A stretch of DNA of 64,000 nucleotides from Jaminaea rosea (lineage: Eukaryota > Basidiomycota > Exobasidiomycetes > Microstromatales): assembly GCF_003144245.1 (NCBI RefSeq), contig NW_020289987.1:248001-312000 (forward strand), written 5' to 3'. Position numbers and translations under genes: made by a program. The notes under the pieces were generated by a model that searched no databases, had not been told where the DNA came from, and saw only the letters and a list, made by a program, of their open reading frames with translations. Shown here piece by piece: positions 52,382 to 63,600 of the stretch (the stretch's first letter is position 1; every line of letters begins with the position of its first letter).

Positions 52382-54534
52382 ATGCTGTCCGCTCTTCACG
52401 AGGTTCTGAAGGAGACCGCAAATCTGACCATAAGTTGTGCTGCTTCTCCTTCAGGATCTTCTCGACGACTTGAATGTTGATGAAGGAGATGTCAACTTTG
52501 TCGAAAGCCCCTTGTAGGTCGAAGCAATGATCGTGCGATAGCGCCGCCCGCTCCTGACTGGTGCACCTGGCATGCTGTGCATTCCCTTCTGCCCGTAGCA
52601 CCATTGCTCAGCGGCGAGCAGCGCAGAGAAAGCGTAGCAAGCAGGCAGCAAGAACATCAGAAAAGCCCAACGAGCAGCTGAATGGCCCTTCGGCAGCGCC
52701 ATCTCTTTCATCGCCATCAGCATATAAGCAGCCAGCAAGACTAGGGGGATCGCTTGCGACTGTCTCTCCTGCATACACGAAGTCGACTTCGAGCTTGAGC
52801 TCACCAGCGTCAGATGGGACCAGCTCTGCTTCAATTTTAGCAAGCTCCTTGACTCCTCCGAGCTCCATCAATGATGCCAATCGAGCTCCTTTCTCTCAGA
52901 AAGGCCCAGTGCCGGCCATGCTCAATCAAAGACGCTCTCACAGGGAGCGACCAGGCCTCCTGCCCGCACGGGTAGCGGTCAACAGGCATGCGCAGCAGCC
53001 TGCTGCAGCTATCTCAGGCCAAACGACGCTCTGTTTTTCACAAAGACTGCCTCCTGTCGGCGAGCAAGCAGCTTTGACCGAGCTCAATACGGGCAGCTGG
53101 CAGAACCCCAGCTTCGACCAAAGTGCGTCCGTCCCTCAGCCCAGACCCTCCAATCCTGCCGCATCGTCCATTCAGCAGCAGCAGTATCAGCAGCAGCAGC
53201 AGTATCAGCAACTAGCTACCTCAGATGGCTTTGACGCCTTCTTCTGCGACGATGAGTCGCTACAGATTTGGAAGGACGTCGTCACACCGCCTGCCGAGGA
53301 CTATAATTGCTCCAATTGTCAATCAGCTGGTGATCCCTACGTCGAGAGGGGACACAGGAGTGACAGCAAGGAAGCCCGTCGTGACAAGGAGCGGCAACAG
53401 CGCCAGTGGATGAGGCAGTCTGTACACACTGATGAGGTCCCAGACCACAATCCCGTCGTCAAAGCAGGTCACCACTTGCACCCTCCAATGGCCCCTGAGA
53501 TGCGGCTCCGACCTCATCTGCCAGCTCCTCAAGCCTTGATACAGACTGACCTTCCGCCCAACGGCACAGCCGCCGGCGAGGTGGATGATGATGCGCCCTT
53601 TGCATTCGATGCGGATCGTCAAACGGCCATCGTTGTGCCCAGCAGCTCGTCGCCATACATTGTCAACGACCACGTATACGCCACGCCTGAGCAGCAGTCT
53701 CATCAAAGAGCGCGCTTCGCTTGCTCTTGGCAGTATCAGGCCGATCATCAAAGCTCAGAAACTTCCTCTCAGCATATTGCCTCAAGCATCAATACGCCTT
53801 ACATCCATGGCCAGCGCTTCACCTTCTCCTCCTCGCCCATCCGATCCTGGCACGTCTACCAAAACTCCGGCTCCAACGTGCAGCCCAACTCGCACTCTTC
53901 ACCTTCGGTCGGCGATGGGCGTCAGAAACTTTCACACTTCGCCTTCGGCGACAATGCATGCAGTGGGAACTCCTCCAGCTCAAGCGGGTACCATCTTCCC
54001 TCACTCGACCCATCCATCACCGCTTCTCGCAGCGTGAGGGGCAGTGCAAAGGGACGCAAGACCTACCCTCGCCTCTCTGCTGCCAATGGCTTCCGGCCAG
54101 AGCCAACTGAACATTCTCGTGCGCATCGTCGCCCTTCATCTGCCTTCAACGGCGGCAGCGTCCGTGCTGGCCTATCCGCTGCAGCGCGTCGAGCAACGGT
54201 GAAGCGATTCGATATCCCTTACTTGGGCTCGTCAAGCCTTTCTGCTCGAGCGCGACTTGCCACGGCCAACAGCGTGGCTACGGCTCACGAGATCTCGGAT
54301 GACGAAGGGGAGGTCGGAACCACGAGAGGAAGAGCCTCTCAGATGTCCTCCTCGCCTCAGCAACACGAGCCAGGCAAGCATCGCTACACTCTCAAGAGGC
54401 TACACCCAGATGTGAACGTCGAGGTGCATGAGTGGGAAGAAGAAGAGGAGGAGGGAGAGGGTAGGGTGCAGGAGAAAAGAAAAAAGACACGCCTCACTTT
54501 GTTCAAGCCTTCTGCGCCACGGGAGGGGTTGTAA
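52382..54534 (+). CDS. unrecognised Gln/Ser-rich protein with a short internal exon
   Basis: I do not recognise the family. The proposed model has exons 52382-52402, 52455-52513 and 52599-54534, giving 671 residues. The 59-nt middle exon codes DLLDDLNVDEGDVNFVESP and is supported by a pyrimidine-rich CTTCAG acceptor, a CTGAC branch motif 23-27 nt before it, a GTAGGT donor and frame agreement on both sides. The first donor (GTTCTG) is weak, so the start is uncertain; an in-frame ATG at 52319 is an alternative. The protein begins basic (AQRRAAQRKRSKQAARTSEK), has poly-Gln/Tyr tracts (IQQQQYQQQQQYQQ), one CSNC pair with no partner and an acidic patch near the end (EWEEEEEEGEGR) followed by KRKKTRLTLF. 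It looks disordered and nuclear. Confidence 0.55.
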
Positions 54535-54684
54535 GCCGGCTATACATGTCGTGAGAGAGGACAACAGAGTCCAGTGAGAAGAAGAATGATTGAAAGTCGT
54601 AGCACAGAATACAAATCGCGACTGGCTGAACAAGACGTAGCACGTCCGCCTCCCAGCCCTACGCTTCCCCACCTCTCCATCCGC

Positions 54685-57600
54685 TCAGCGATGCGCCTGA
54701 TTGTAGGCATTGACCACCTTCGAGATGTTCCTAAAGAGCCAATTCCTCAATCCGACATCCTCGATCCTCAACAGCGGTCCCTTGACCCCATTCCTCAACA
54801 TGAGTGCGATCCCCTCCTGCTCCAGGCTAACACTCGAAAGCTCATTGAGCCCGACCTCCCACGCGCACTTGAGCTGCAACGTCTGCACGTAGAGGATCTT
54901 CGCCGTAGTGAGGATGACGACCTCATCACGATGTCCCATATCCGCGTGAGCGACGTAGTACTCCTTGAGGTACTTGCCCTCCTCGAGATTCTTCAGCCAG
55001 GCGAGGCCTAGAGCCTCGCGAGAGCTGTACGGTCGAACAATGAGGTCAGGTGCAACATAGCGGGGCAGTCTGACTCGGTCGATGTCGTTGCTCGAATCGA
55101 AGACGGTCGTCGTGTTGCGCACCCCTTCGCCCAAAGAGGCGGCAAGGTCGAAAGCGCCCACAGCGGGCTTGACGAGCAGGCCTACTCCTCCCTTGCCCAA
55201 GCCACGCAGGAAGCCGAGAGCACCGCCACGCTCTGCGCCCTCAATTGGACGAAGGGCCACTCCTTCGACTGCGGAGGTGAGCGAGGTGAAGAAGCTGCTT
55301 GCACCGGCCGTCACGCCTGTCAGGGCATGGCGCGGCTTGTTGCGGAAACGGGCCATTCGGCGACGAGCTTCGAAGTCGCGATCGAGCGAGGCGGCGGCTA
55401 GACCGCTGCCTACAGACGAGGTGAGGCGGGAGATGGAGTCAGAGACACCGTAGACCGTCTTGCGGACGAAAGACCCGGCGCCGCGCGCGATGCTGAGTCC
55501 AAGCTCGCGGTTGCCATGCAGGACCAGCCCCTCGATGGGTGAGTAAAGCAGGTCAGACACTCCGCTGCCAATCCCGGAGATGAGGCCCAGCGGGTTGCCC
55601 AGCACATCGATGGCGCCGACGAGCTTGTAGACTTGGCCCACCGCACTCGAGACGTAGTGGGCTTGCAGGCGCGCAAGGAGCTCTTCAGGAGACAGGCGCG
55701 CATTCTCGATCGCGATGGCCGACAAGCGGATGGGCGCTTGGTTGAGGTTGCCCACGGCCGAGGTCACCGCTCCAACGAGGAAGGCGAGTGGGGAGCGGGA
55801 TTGCGCGACTTGCTCCTCAGCGCTTCGCTCGTTTCGATCCGACATGAGGAAGGAAATGGTGAGGAACAATGGCTGCAGGAGAAGGAGCTCTAGATAGATC
55901 TCCTCGCGGACCGTCTCGACATGCTGTGGGTCAGGAATCGCCTCTGGGCTGTCTGTGTAGTCTCCCTCTGCCTCTGCAGGCAGACCGCGCTCGAAGGCCT
56001 TGCTGAAGTCGAGGAGAGCCATGAGCCATTCGAGCTCGATCTCGATCTGGATCTCTTGCAGCAGGACGGAGGCATACTTGAGGTGGCGCACGCCGTGCGT
56101 CTGATCTTTGCTCTCCACCACCGCCACCTGCAGCGTAGGCAAAGTCTCAAGGGCCGTCCTGTCTTTCGGCAAGTTGGCAGGGTACAAGCTGATCGGGAAA
56201 AGGGCGCCCCAAAGCTGGTTGTCGATTTGCATCCACTTGATCGTTAGGCCGTAAGAGCGCGTCGCTTGTGACTCGTTGTAGCGCACGTCGACGTCGGAGA
56301 AGCTCACGTAGGCGATCTCTTGCACGCGGCGGTCCATGAGGGAGATGCCTACGCCGGACAGAGTGACGCTGAACGACGACAGGATGTCCGTGTCTACATC
56401 GACGGACTCGAAGCCGATCTCAGTATTTGATCGACTGCTCATCGTATCAGAGCGCGAGTTCTGACGCTTGATCTTAAAGTTGGACAAGGCCTCCGAGTAA
56501 TTGGAGAGGACAATCGTTTGCGTGGGGCCGTCGGCTCGCACATCAATGGAGACGACGCGATTGCCTCTACCGTCAGCCGAGGGGAAGCGGAAGGGCAGCT
56601 GGCTGCCGATCTCGAGCGGATTGACGTTGCGTTCTCGTCCATTTGCGACGAGCTTGATGAGCTTGCTCTTGTGGGATGGTTGATCCCATGCGAATTTCAT
56701 CTTCGAGCGAGGCTTGAGCTCGTAGCGCTTGCCCACTTGCTGATCCTGGTCCTTGCCGCCGGTCACGCCACGATCGTCGCTACCTCTGCCGCTCGAGCTG
56801 GCATCAGCGACGACGTTGGCGGTGCCACCGCCAGTCTGGCTGCGATCCGTGGCTTGCATGAAGGTGATGGTGAAGTCGCTCTCATTGCGCAGCATGAATG
56901 GCCACGGGCCTTTCTCGTAGCTGAGCGTGATGAAGACTGTCGGACCTTCGGGCAAGACTTCGACCTTGACCAGCTGCTGATGCTGACCAGCTTTGGCGAT
57001 GCGCAAGTGAACATGACCCACGTCTTCGATGTTGAAGGGTGCCGTCCACTTGTTGTTGATGCCGGGCCATGCGAGCGTCATCTGCTTGGTAGCACCTACG
57101 CGCAAGAAGTGCAAAGGCAAGCGAGTGCCAGCCTCTGATGTGACAAAGTCTGCTGCGCCTGCCTCACGCAAGTTGATAGGCTCATCGAGATGGTTGCGCA
57201 CGATGTAGCGCGGACGAAGCTTGACGACTTTGGAGAGCTTGAACTTGCCGAGCCCATCAGCGACGGTCAGACCGAGGTGAATCTCCTCGTTCTTCGACGC
57301 TGATGGAAGGACAACTTCCATTTCGGATCCAATAGCTTCGAAGGATAGCGGCCTCGACCAGCCCGAGTCTCCAACACGCAGCAGCATACGGTTGCGCCTG
57401 TCATTGGAGCTGTGCGAGAAGATGAAGGGCACTGGCTCCTTGCGAATCGCCGTCGTTCCAGAAGCGCTGCTCTCCTGTCCAGCGACGAGCTTGGCAGATC
57501 CGAGCCAAGACTTGGTCTTGAGCGAGAAAGGCAAGCCTGTCTGGTTGATGAAGATGTATGGCGAGTAAATCGACACCTTGAACGCCCCGCCACTGTCCGG

Positions 57601-60600
57601 GTACATGTGGTAGAAGAGACGCAAATTGAGCTTCAGATTGTCCGCATCGGCTAGCGTGAGGTCCTTCTCGATGGGGAAGTCATCAGGATTGTCCGTCGAG
57701 ATGATGGCGAACTCGCTGGGCGAGAAGACGGATGACTGGACGTCTACGCTCAGCAGAAGGAGGTGAGACAGCTCTACGACGTGAATGGGTGAGACGCCGC
57801 CCTTGCGCAAGAAGCTGGACCAGTTGTGGTTCATGTTCTTGTCAAAGATGCGGTACTGAACGTCGTAAGGGAGAAGATTTTCGACCTCGACTGGCGGGCG
57901 AAGACGCAGCGTTACCTTGGGATACTGCCTCGTCAGCGGGTCTTGACGGTCGAAAAGCGAGTAGCACTGGAAGCGGAAGGGAGCTTCATTGGCCTCGTTG
58001 GCCTTGCAGGCGATGGAGCGAGTCGACCGCTTGATGAGATCCTGCCAGCCGAAGCTCTCGGTCGACCAGTCGTATTCGAAGCCGGGGTCGGGGCGCAGCT
58101 TGATTCTACTGTGAAAGGCGGCCTCGATGGGCACAGGGCAGTCTTGGCCTGGCGCTATCTTGCGAATGTTGCTCGAGTCAGCCTTGCCCTCGGCGTCGAG
58201 TATCATCATCTCCACGGGCACCATAGTCCTGTTCTCGATCTTGAAGGCCGACCTGAACGTGATCACCTTGACATTGTCCTTCAGTCGGACATCACAGACG
58301 ACGCGGTGTGCGACCTTGTCGATCTTGGGGCGAAGATTGTGGTACGTCTCGCCTTCTCGGTCGACGGAAAGATGCTTGAGCCTCTCCCACGGCATGCCCT
58401 CAAAGGCGACCGAGAGACGGTTTCCGCCGCCCTCAGCGATGTTCTCTCTCATCGACTTCCAGTCGTCGAACGACCACGGCATTTCCGCGCCATCATCGAG
58501 CGTCTGCCCCGCTGCTTTGACCTTACGGTCGTCGTGCTCAGCCCACAGTCGCAAGGGGTAGCCCGTCTCGTTACGGATCTGGAATGGCGCTTTGTGCTGT
58601 GTCCTAGATGAGCTGGACGTGGACGCAAGCTGCGGATCCTGGCTGAGCATGTCCATGCTGGTGAGCGCCGTCTCGATGAGCGTCGTCGTCACGTTGACCT
58701 CCATGCGGCGCTTCGACGAGATGGTCATGTGGGTGCTCGGCGGCGACAGCGAGTTGCGCATGGCCACGTCGACGACCCACGGCTCAATGAGCGGCTCCCA
58801 GTGGGAGCGCGACAGGTTGTAGTAGTTGAGGAAAGCACCGAGCGTCGTGTTGAACTGCATGTCGCCCGTCCAGTCGTTGACATTGACAGTGAACTTCTCG
58901 ACGGTGAGGTCGAGGAGGGGCAGTGTGTGCACATCGCCAATCAGAATGACCTGTACGCCAGCGACGTCGGCCTTGAGGACCTCCTTTGAGATGATCAGCT
59001 CAGCCTCATAGCTACGTTGCGCCTCCTCTTCTGCATCCTTCATACTCTTGCCTCCGCCCGTCTTGGCCACCGACGAGGCAGACGATTGGCCTGCGGTGCT
59101 CTGCCTCTGATGCTGTGAAGGACGTCGGGATTCGGCAGCATCCTTAACGGATGACCCCGCCGTATCCGCGCTCGCCATTGACATTTGACGTCGCGTCGTC
59201 GGTCCAACAGCAGACTTTGACGTAGCTGCTGCGGCCGAGTCGTCTGATGATTTGGCTGAGAGTTCGATAGCCTTGTTGACGACAGATGACAGCAGGAAGA
59301 CGTCGCCGGGCGAGACGCGGAGCACCAGGGGGTCCACATGAACCTCGATGCTCGTCGTTTGCCTTGTCGCAGATGAGCGCGTGTCCATCGACAGGGCGAG
59401 ATTGAAATTGTCCAGCAGGCGTAGTGACGAGTCCTTTGGCCTGTTCATGCGCGTGACGAACATGCCCATCTGGTCGACGTTCATTGCCAGGATGCCCTGC
59501 TGCGAGACGAGGATCTGCTTGATTGAGAGGACGATCACCTCTGAGTCGCTCTTCTCGGGAGAGGCGAGGAGCAGAACCGACGGGTCGACAATATTGACTC
59601 GGAAGGAGATGCTTCCGGCTTGCTCTGCGGGGGCGTCGCCTGTCTGGCCGCCCTGCGAGGCTGACTGCCCACCTGTGCCTTGGGCTGCCACTGCAGTCGA
59701 GGCCGAACGACTGCCAGGCTTCGAGGTCGCTGCTCCAGTCTTTGCGACTGACTGAGCATCCGTCGCTGCCGCCTGATCAGCCTGCTCCACAGCATTGAAG
59801 GGCGCCATGGCGAACTCGAGCAGCGCAAAGAGAGGATCCAGCGAGAAGATGATCTTTGGAGAGTCGACGGTGACGAGCGCCAGAGCCGAACGATCCGAAG
59901 GGTCGCCAGACATGGTAAATGAGACCATGAGCTGGTGCCCGACATGTCTTGAAGCCGGAATGATCTCTCTGAACTTGGTGTCCTTGTCCGGCCTCGTGTC
60001 CGACACGGTAAACGACTTCAGCGCAAGCTCTGCCTCCAAGCTCGAGTCTGACAGCATCTTGAGCTTGGCTTCAGTATTGCTTAGCGTGAAGCGCGCCAAG
60101 CTAGCCTTGTACAGGCTCTCTTGCACCGTCGCCGCCTCAGAGAAGATCTCGAGATTGATGGTTCGCACGCTGAAGAGGAGGTCGAGCGTAGTGTTGAGGA
60201 GCTTCGTCTCGCCATTGGCCTGGTGGGAGACACTGCCCAGCTCAGGCAGCATGTCCGGGCCAGAGCGCTCCGTGCGAGTCGTTGCAGCTTCGCCGCCCTT
60301 GTTCGGACTTTGGCTGCCGTCCTTCCTCGGCGACGGCGAAGCACTGGCGGACGGAACGGCCTCGAGTGTTTGCTGATCAATATCGTCCGTGTCGCCCGTC
60401 TCGAAGGCAAAGGCGCGCGGCACGCTCTGCAACAGCTCCATGATGAAACAGTACTGCGCTTGAGTCATTTTGATCTGCACGTCCGACATGCGAGCGAGGA
60501 TCTGCATCTCCGGCTCCGTCGACTCGTTGCTGTGGTCGACGTGCTGCTCTTGCGTCACGTCGACGGAGATGTTGACATCATCAATCATCTGGATGTGGTT

Positions 60601-63600
60601 GTTCTGACCGTTGCGCTGTAGCCGCGAGGCCAAGCGGATATGCCGCAGTCCCGCTTCTATCTTGGTCACGACGTGCCCATCGTCCTTCGGTGGGAAAGTA
60701 TTGTGTGCGTAGATCTCTCCCAAGTTGGCCACGACCACATCCGTCGACGTTGTATTGCGGGGTAAAACCACGACGGGCGACTGGACGATGACGTCGTAGT
60801 GCATCTTGCTGACCTGCTGCTGTAGCTGCGTTGCCTGAGCCGTAGCGGCCTGCGTGGCAGCGTCGTAAACCTCCTTCATGCGGGCGAACTTGGAGAAGAA
60901 GGTGAGGAGGTCTCGGATCAGGTCCTCGAGGAAGGTGATGCGCAACGAGCCGCTGCGCAGCCAGATCGACGAGTCGTAACCGGGATAGGCGGCGTGGTCA
61001 TTAGGGTCGAAGGTCTCGTAGGAGAAGTCGGCCAGCTCGTCGCCCTCAATGGAAAGCAGTTTCTTGAACTCGCCAGAGGCCGTGTCTCGCTGCGAATTGT
61101 CGAGGATGAGCAACGAGCCAAGTCGAGCGGCAACGCGCAAAGTAGCGCCTCTCAAAAAGACGGCGACGTCGGCCGTGGAGAGCGTCAACGTGGCGAGCAG
61201 GGCGCCATCGTTGTTGAGACGAAGGACGACCGATGTGAGCTTGACACGCACTCGCAGCTTCTCCTTGCGAGGCTCAGCAGGGGCAGCGGCAGCTGCACGT
61301 TTGGCCACTTCGCCTCCCTCGTCACCCTGGCCATCCGCGTCGGCGGGCGGCTGCTGCGGCGGCGCCGGATCTGATGGCACAAAGGTCGTCATGATCCAGT
61401 CGTAGACGGCAAGGATAGACACGCGCGTGAGCATGATGTTGATCGTGCTGAGCTCGACGTTGATCGACTGATCGATCCCCTCGTATACGCTCATGAATTC
61501 CGGGCTGTCCGGCTGCACGCGTACGTACTTGACGCTTACGAGATCCTTCTGCGGGGTCGAGACACCCGAAGACGAGGACTCGACGGACGCATTCTGACCC
61601 TCCTTCGCTGCACCAGGCTGGTTCTGCCCCTCTTTCACCTGCTTTGAAGTGATCAAATACTTGAACGCCGGCCCGTGATCGACTATCTTGTCCTCAAGCT
61701 CCAATGAGCGCAGCCCGACGTCGACGTTGAGCTGGTAGGGCAGGACGGCCAGCCCGAGGTAGAAGCCTTCGAAGTTGGCCTCGACTAGCAATCGATCGGG
61801 CTTGGAGGGGTCGGTGTTCGACTTGAAGATGGAGCCTTGCAGCGAGTCGACGACGAATTGGAGCTCGAACGTCTTCTGGTGAGCATTGATGCGGTCCGCC
61901 GTGGCGTCCTGTGCGTCCTCAAATGTGTCGTCATCGTCGTCCTCCACCACTACATCGTCATCGCCGCGCATCTGGCTCGCTATCCTCGAGCGTCGCTGCT
62001 TATTGAGGTCGAGAGCATCGCCGACGTCGCTCGGAACGCGAGAGGAGCGACGCTTTCGCAGCGTAGGCGAGGGTGGGGCGTCTGCTGATCGTGACTTTGA
62101 GCCGTCACGCTTGTGGCGTCGCGACTGATCTTCCTCCGGGATCTCGCTCAGCATCGATGTCTCTCCCGCCTGCTGCGGTTGCTTCTCTGGAACCTCGCTG
62201 ATCTTCGCTGCGCCAGTTTCGTCCTCGTCGTCAAACGACGGAATAGCAACATCGACGATAGCCATCAGTTGATGGTACTTGCGATCGCTGAAATTGACAC
62301 GAAGTGTAGGCAGGTGTCCTGTCAGCTTGACCTTGGTGAGGTTGGGCGCCGAGGGGAGAATCGAGTTGTGGATCGTAAAGTCGATGTTGATGCGCTCGAG
62401 GAGATGCAGATTGTGATCCATCGGCGTCGAGCCCTCCAGACTTTGCAGACACGACTCGAGGTCGTTGCCCATGACCAACTGCGCGGCCTCGAGCTTGACG
62501 AAGAAGCGGTCATACATGAGCTCCTCGAGCTGGCGGTAGTCCTCCGGAGTGTACTGTTTGCTCTGCTTGGAGCGAACCGTGTCCAGTGCTTCTTGCGGTG
62601 CCATGACTGAGCGCACGCCGATGTGGCCCGCGTCAAGAACAACGTGCTGACACTTCTTGAGCGTCACATCTTGAGGCACGATGATGATCGGTGCAGCGAC
62701 GTCAAGTGCCACATCGATGGTCTTGTGGTTCTCGAGCGCATTCTCGAGTCCAGCTCTAGTCTCTTTGCGGATCCCCTCGAGCGTCTCGCTTGCCACATCG
62801 ATGAGAGCACCAATGAGCTCGAGCTCGCTCTCTGGCGGCTTGAAGAAGCGCACGATTGACTCGACGTAACCGCGGTGATATATGATCTCCATAGATCGCA
62901 TCTTGACCGTGAGTGCATTGTCTGCGCGCTTGTCTAGCGGCTTGTTCTCGAATCGCAGGAAGAAGAAGGGATTTTCTGGGTCGCTCTCTTGGCCGACTTG
63001 CTTCTCAATCTCGCGAATGTCGTCCTCGTTGGAGTTTTGGCGATTGGGAACGTTCGTCTCGTCCTCTTTGACTCGGACTATCTGTGGATAGAGCGAGTTG
63101 GGTGTGGTGCCGTCGTAGACGCGCAGACCTCCGAGAGATAACGCTGCCTCGAGATTGTCCACGCGCTGGACAACGTCGGCTTGCAGGGTGTCAAAGACGA
63201 GAGCAACGATGTCCGAGTCGCGTGAATGATCGCGCAGGGCGAATGATCCCGTCTGCAGCTTCGTCGAGAGGCGTAGCTTCATGGCATCGCCCGGCGCATC
63301 GACGGCCTCGGTGACGGCTTGTGACCCCATCGACTCGTCCCACTCGATGGCCTCGTACAGCTCCTTGCGCTGCTCCTCGTTGAGGACGCCGCTGTTCTGC
63401 TGCTGCGAAGACGACGATGAGCTGCCCCAGATCCAGCTCATCCATCCCCCGCCTCCGCCGCCGCCAGACTGCGTCGAGTCACTGCTGTGACCGCCATTAT
63501 GCTCAATCTCATCGCGCTTCTTTGCCGCACGCTCCTTGCGCATCTCGTTGCGGGCGATGGAACGATAGAAGCGGATGTCTCGGTACGAGAGTCGTCGCTC

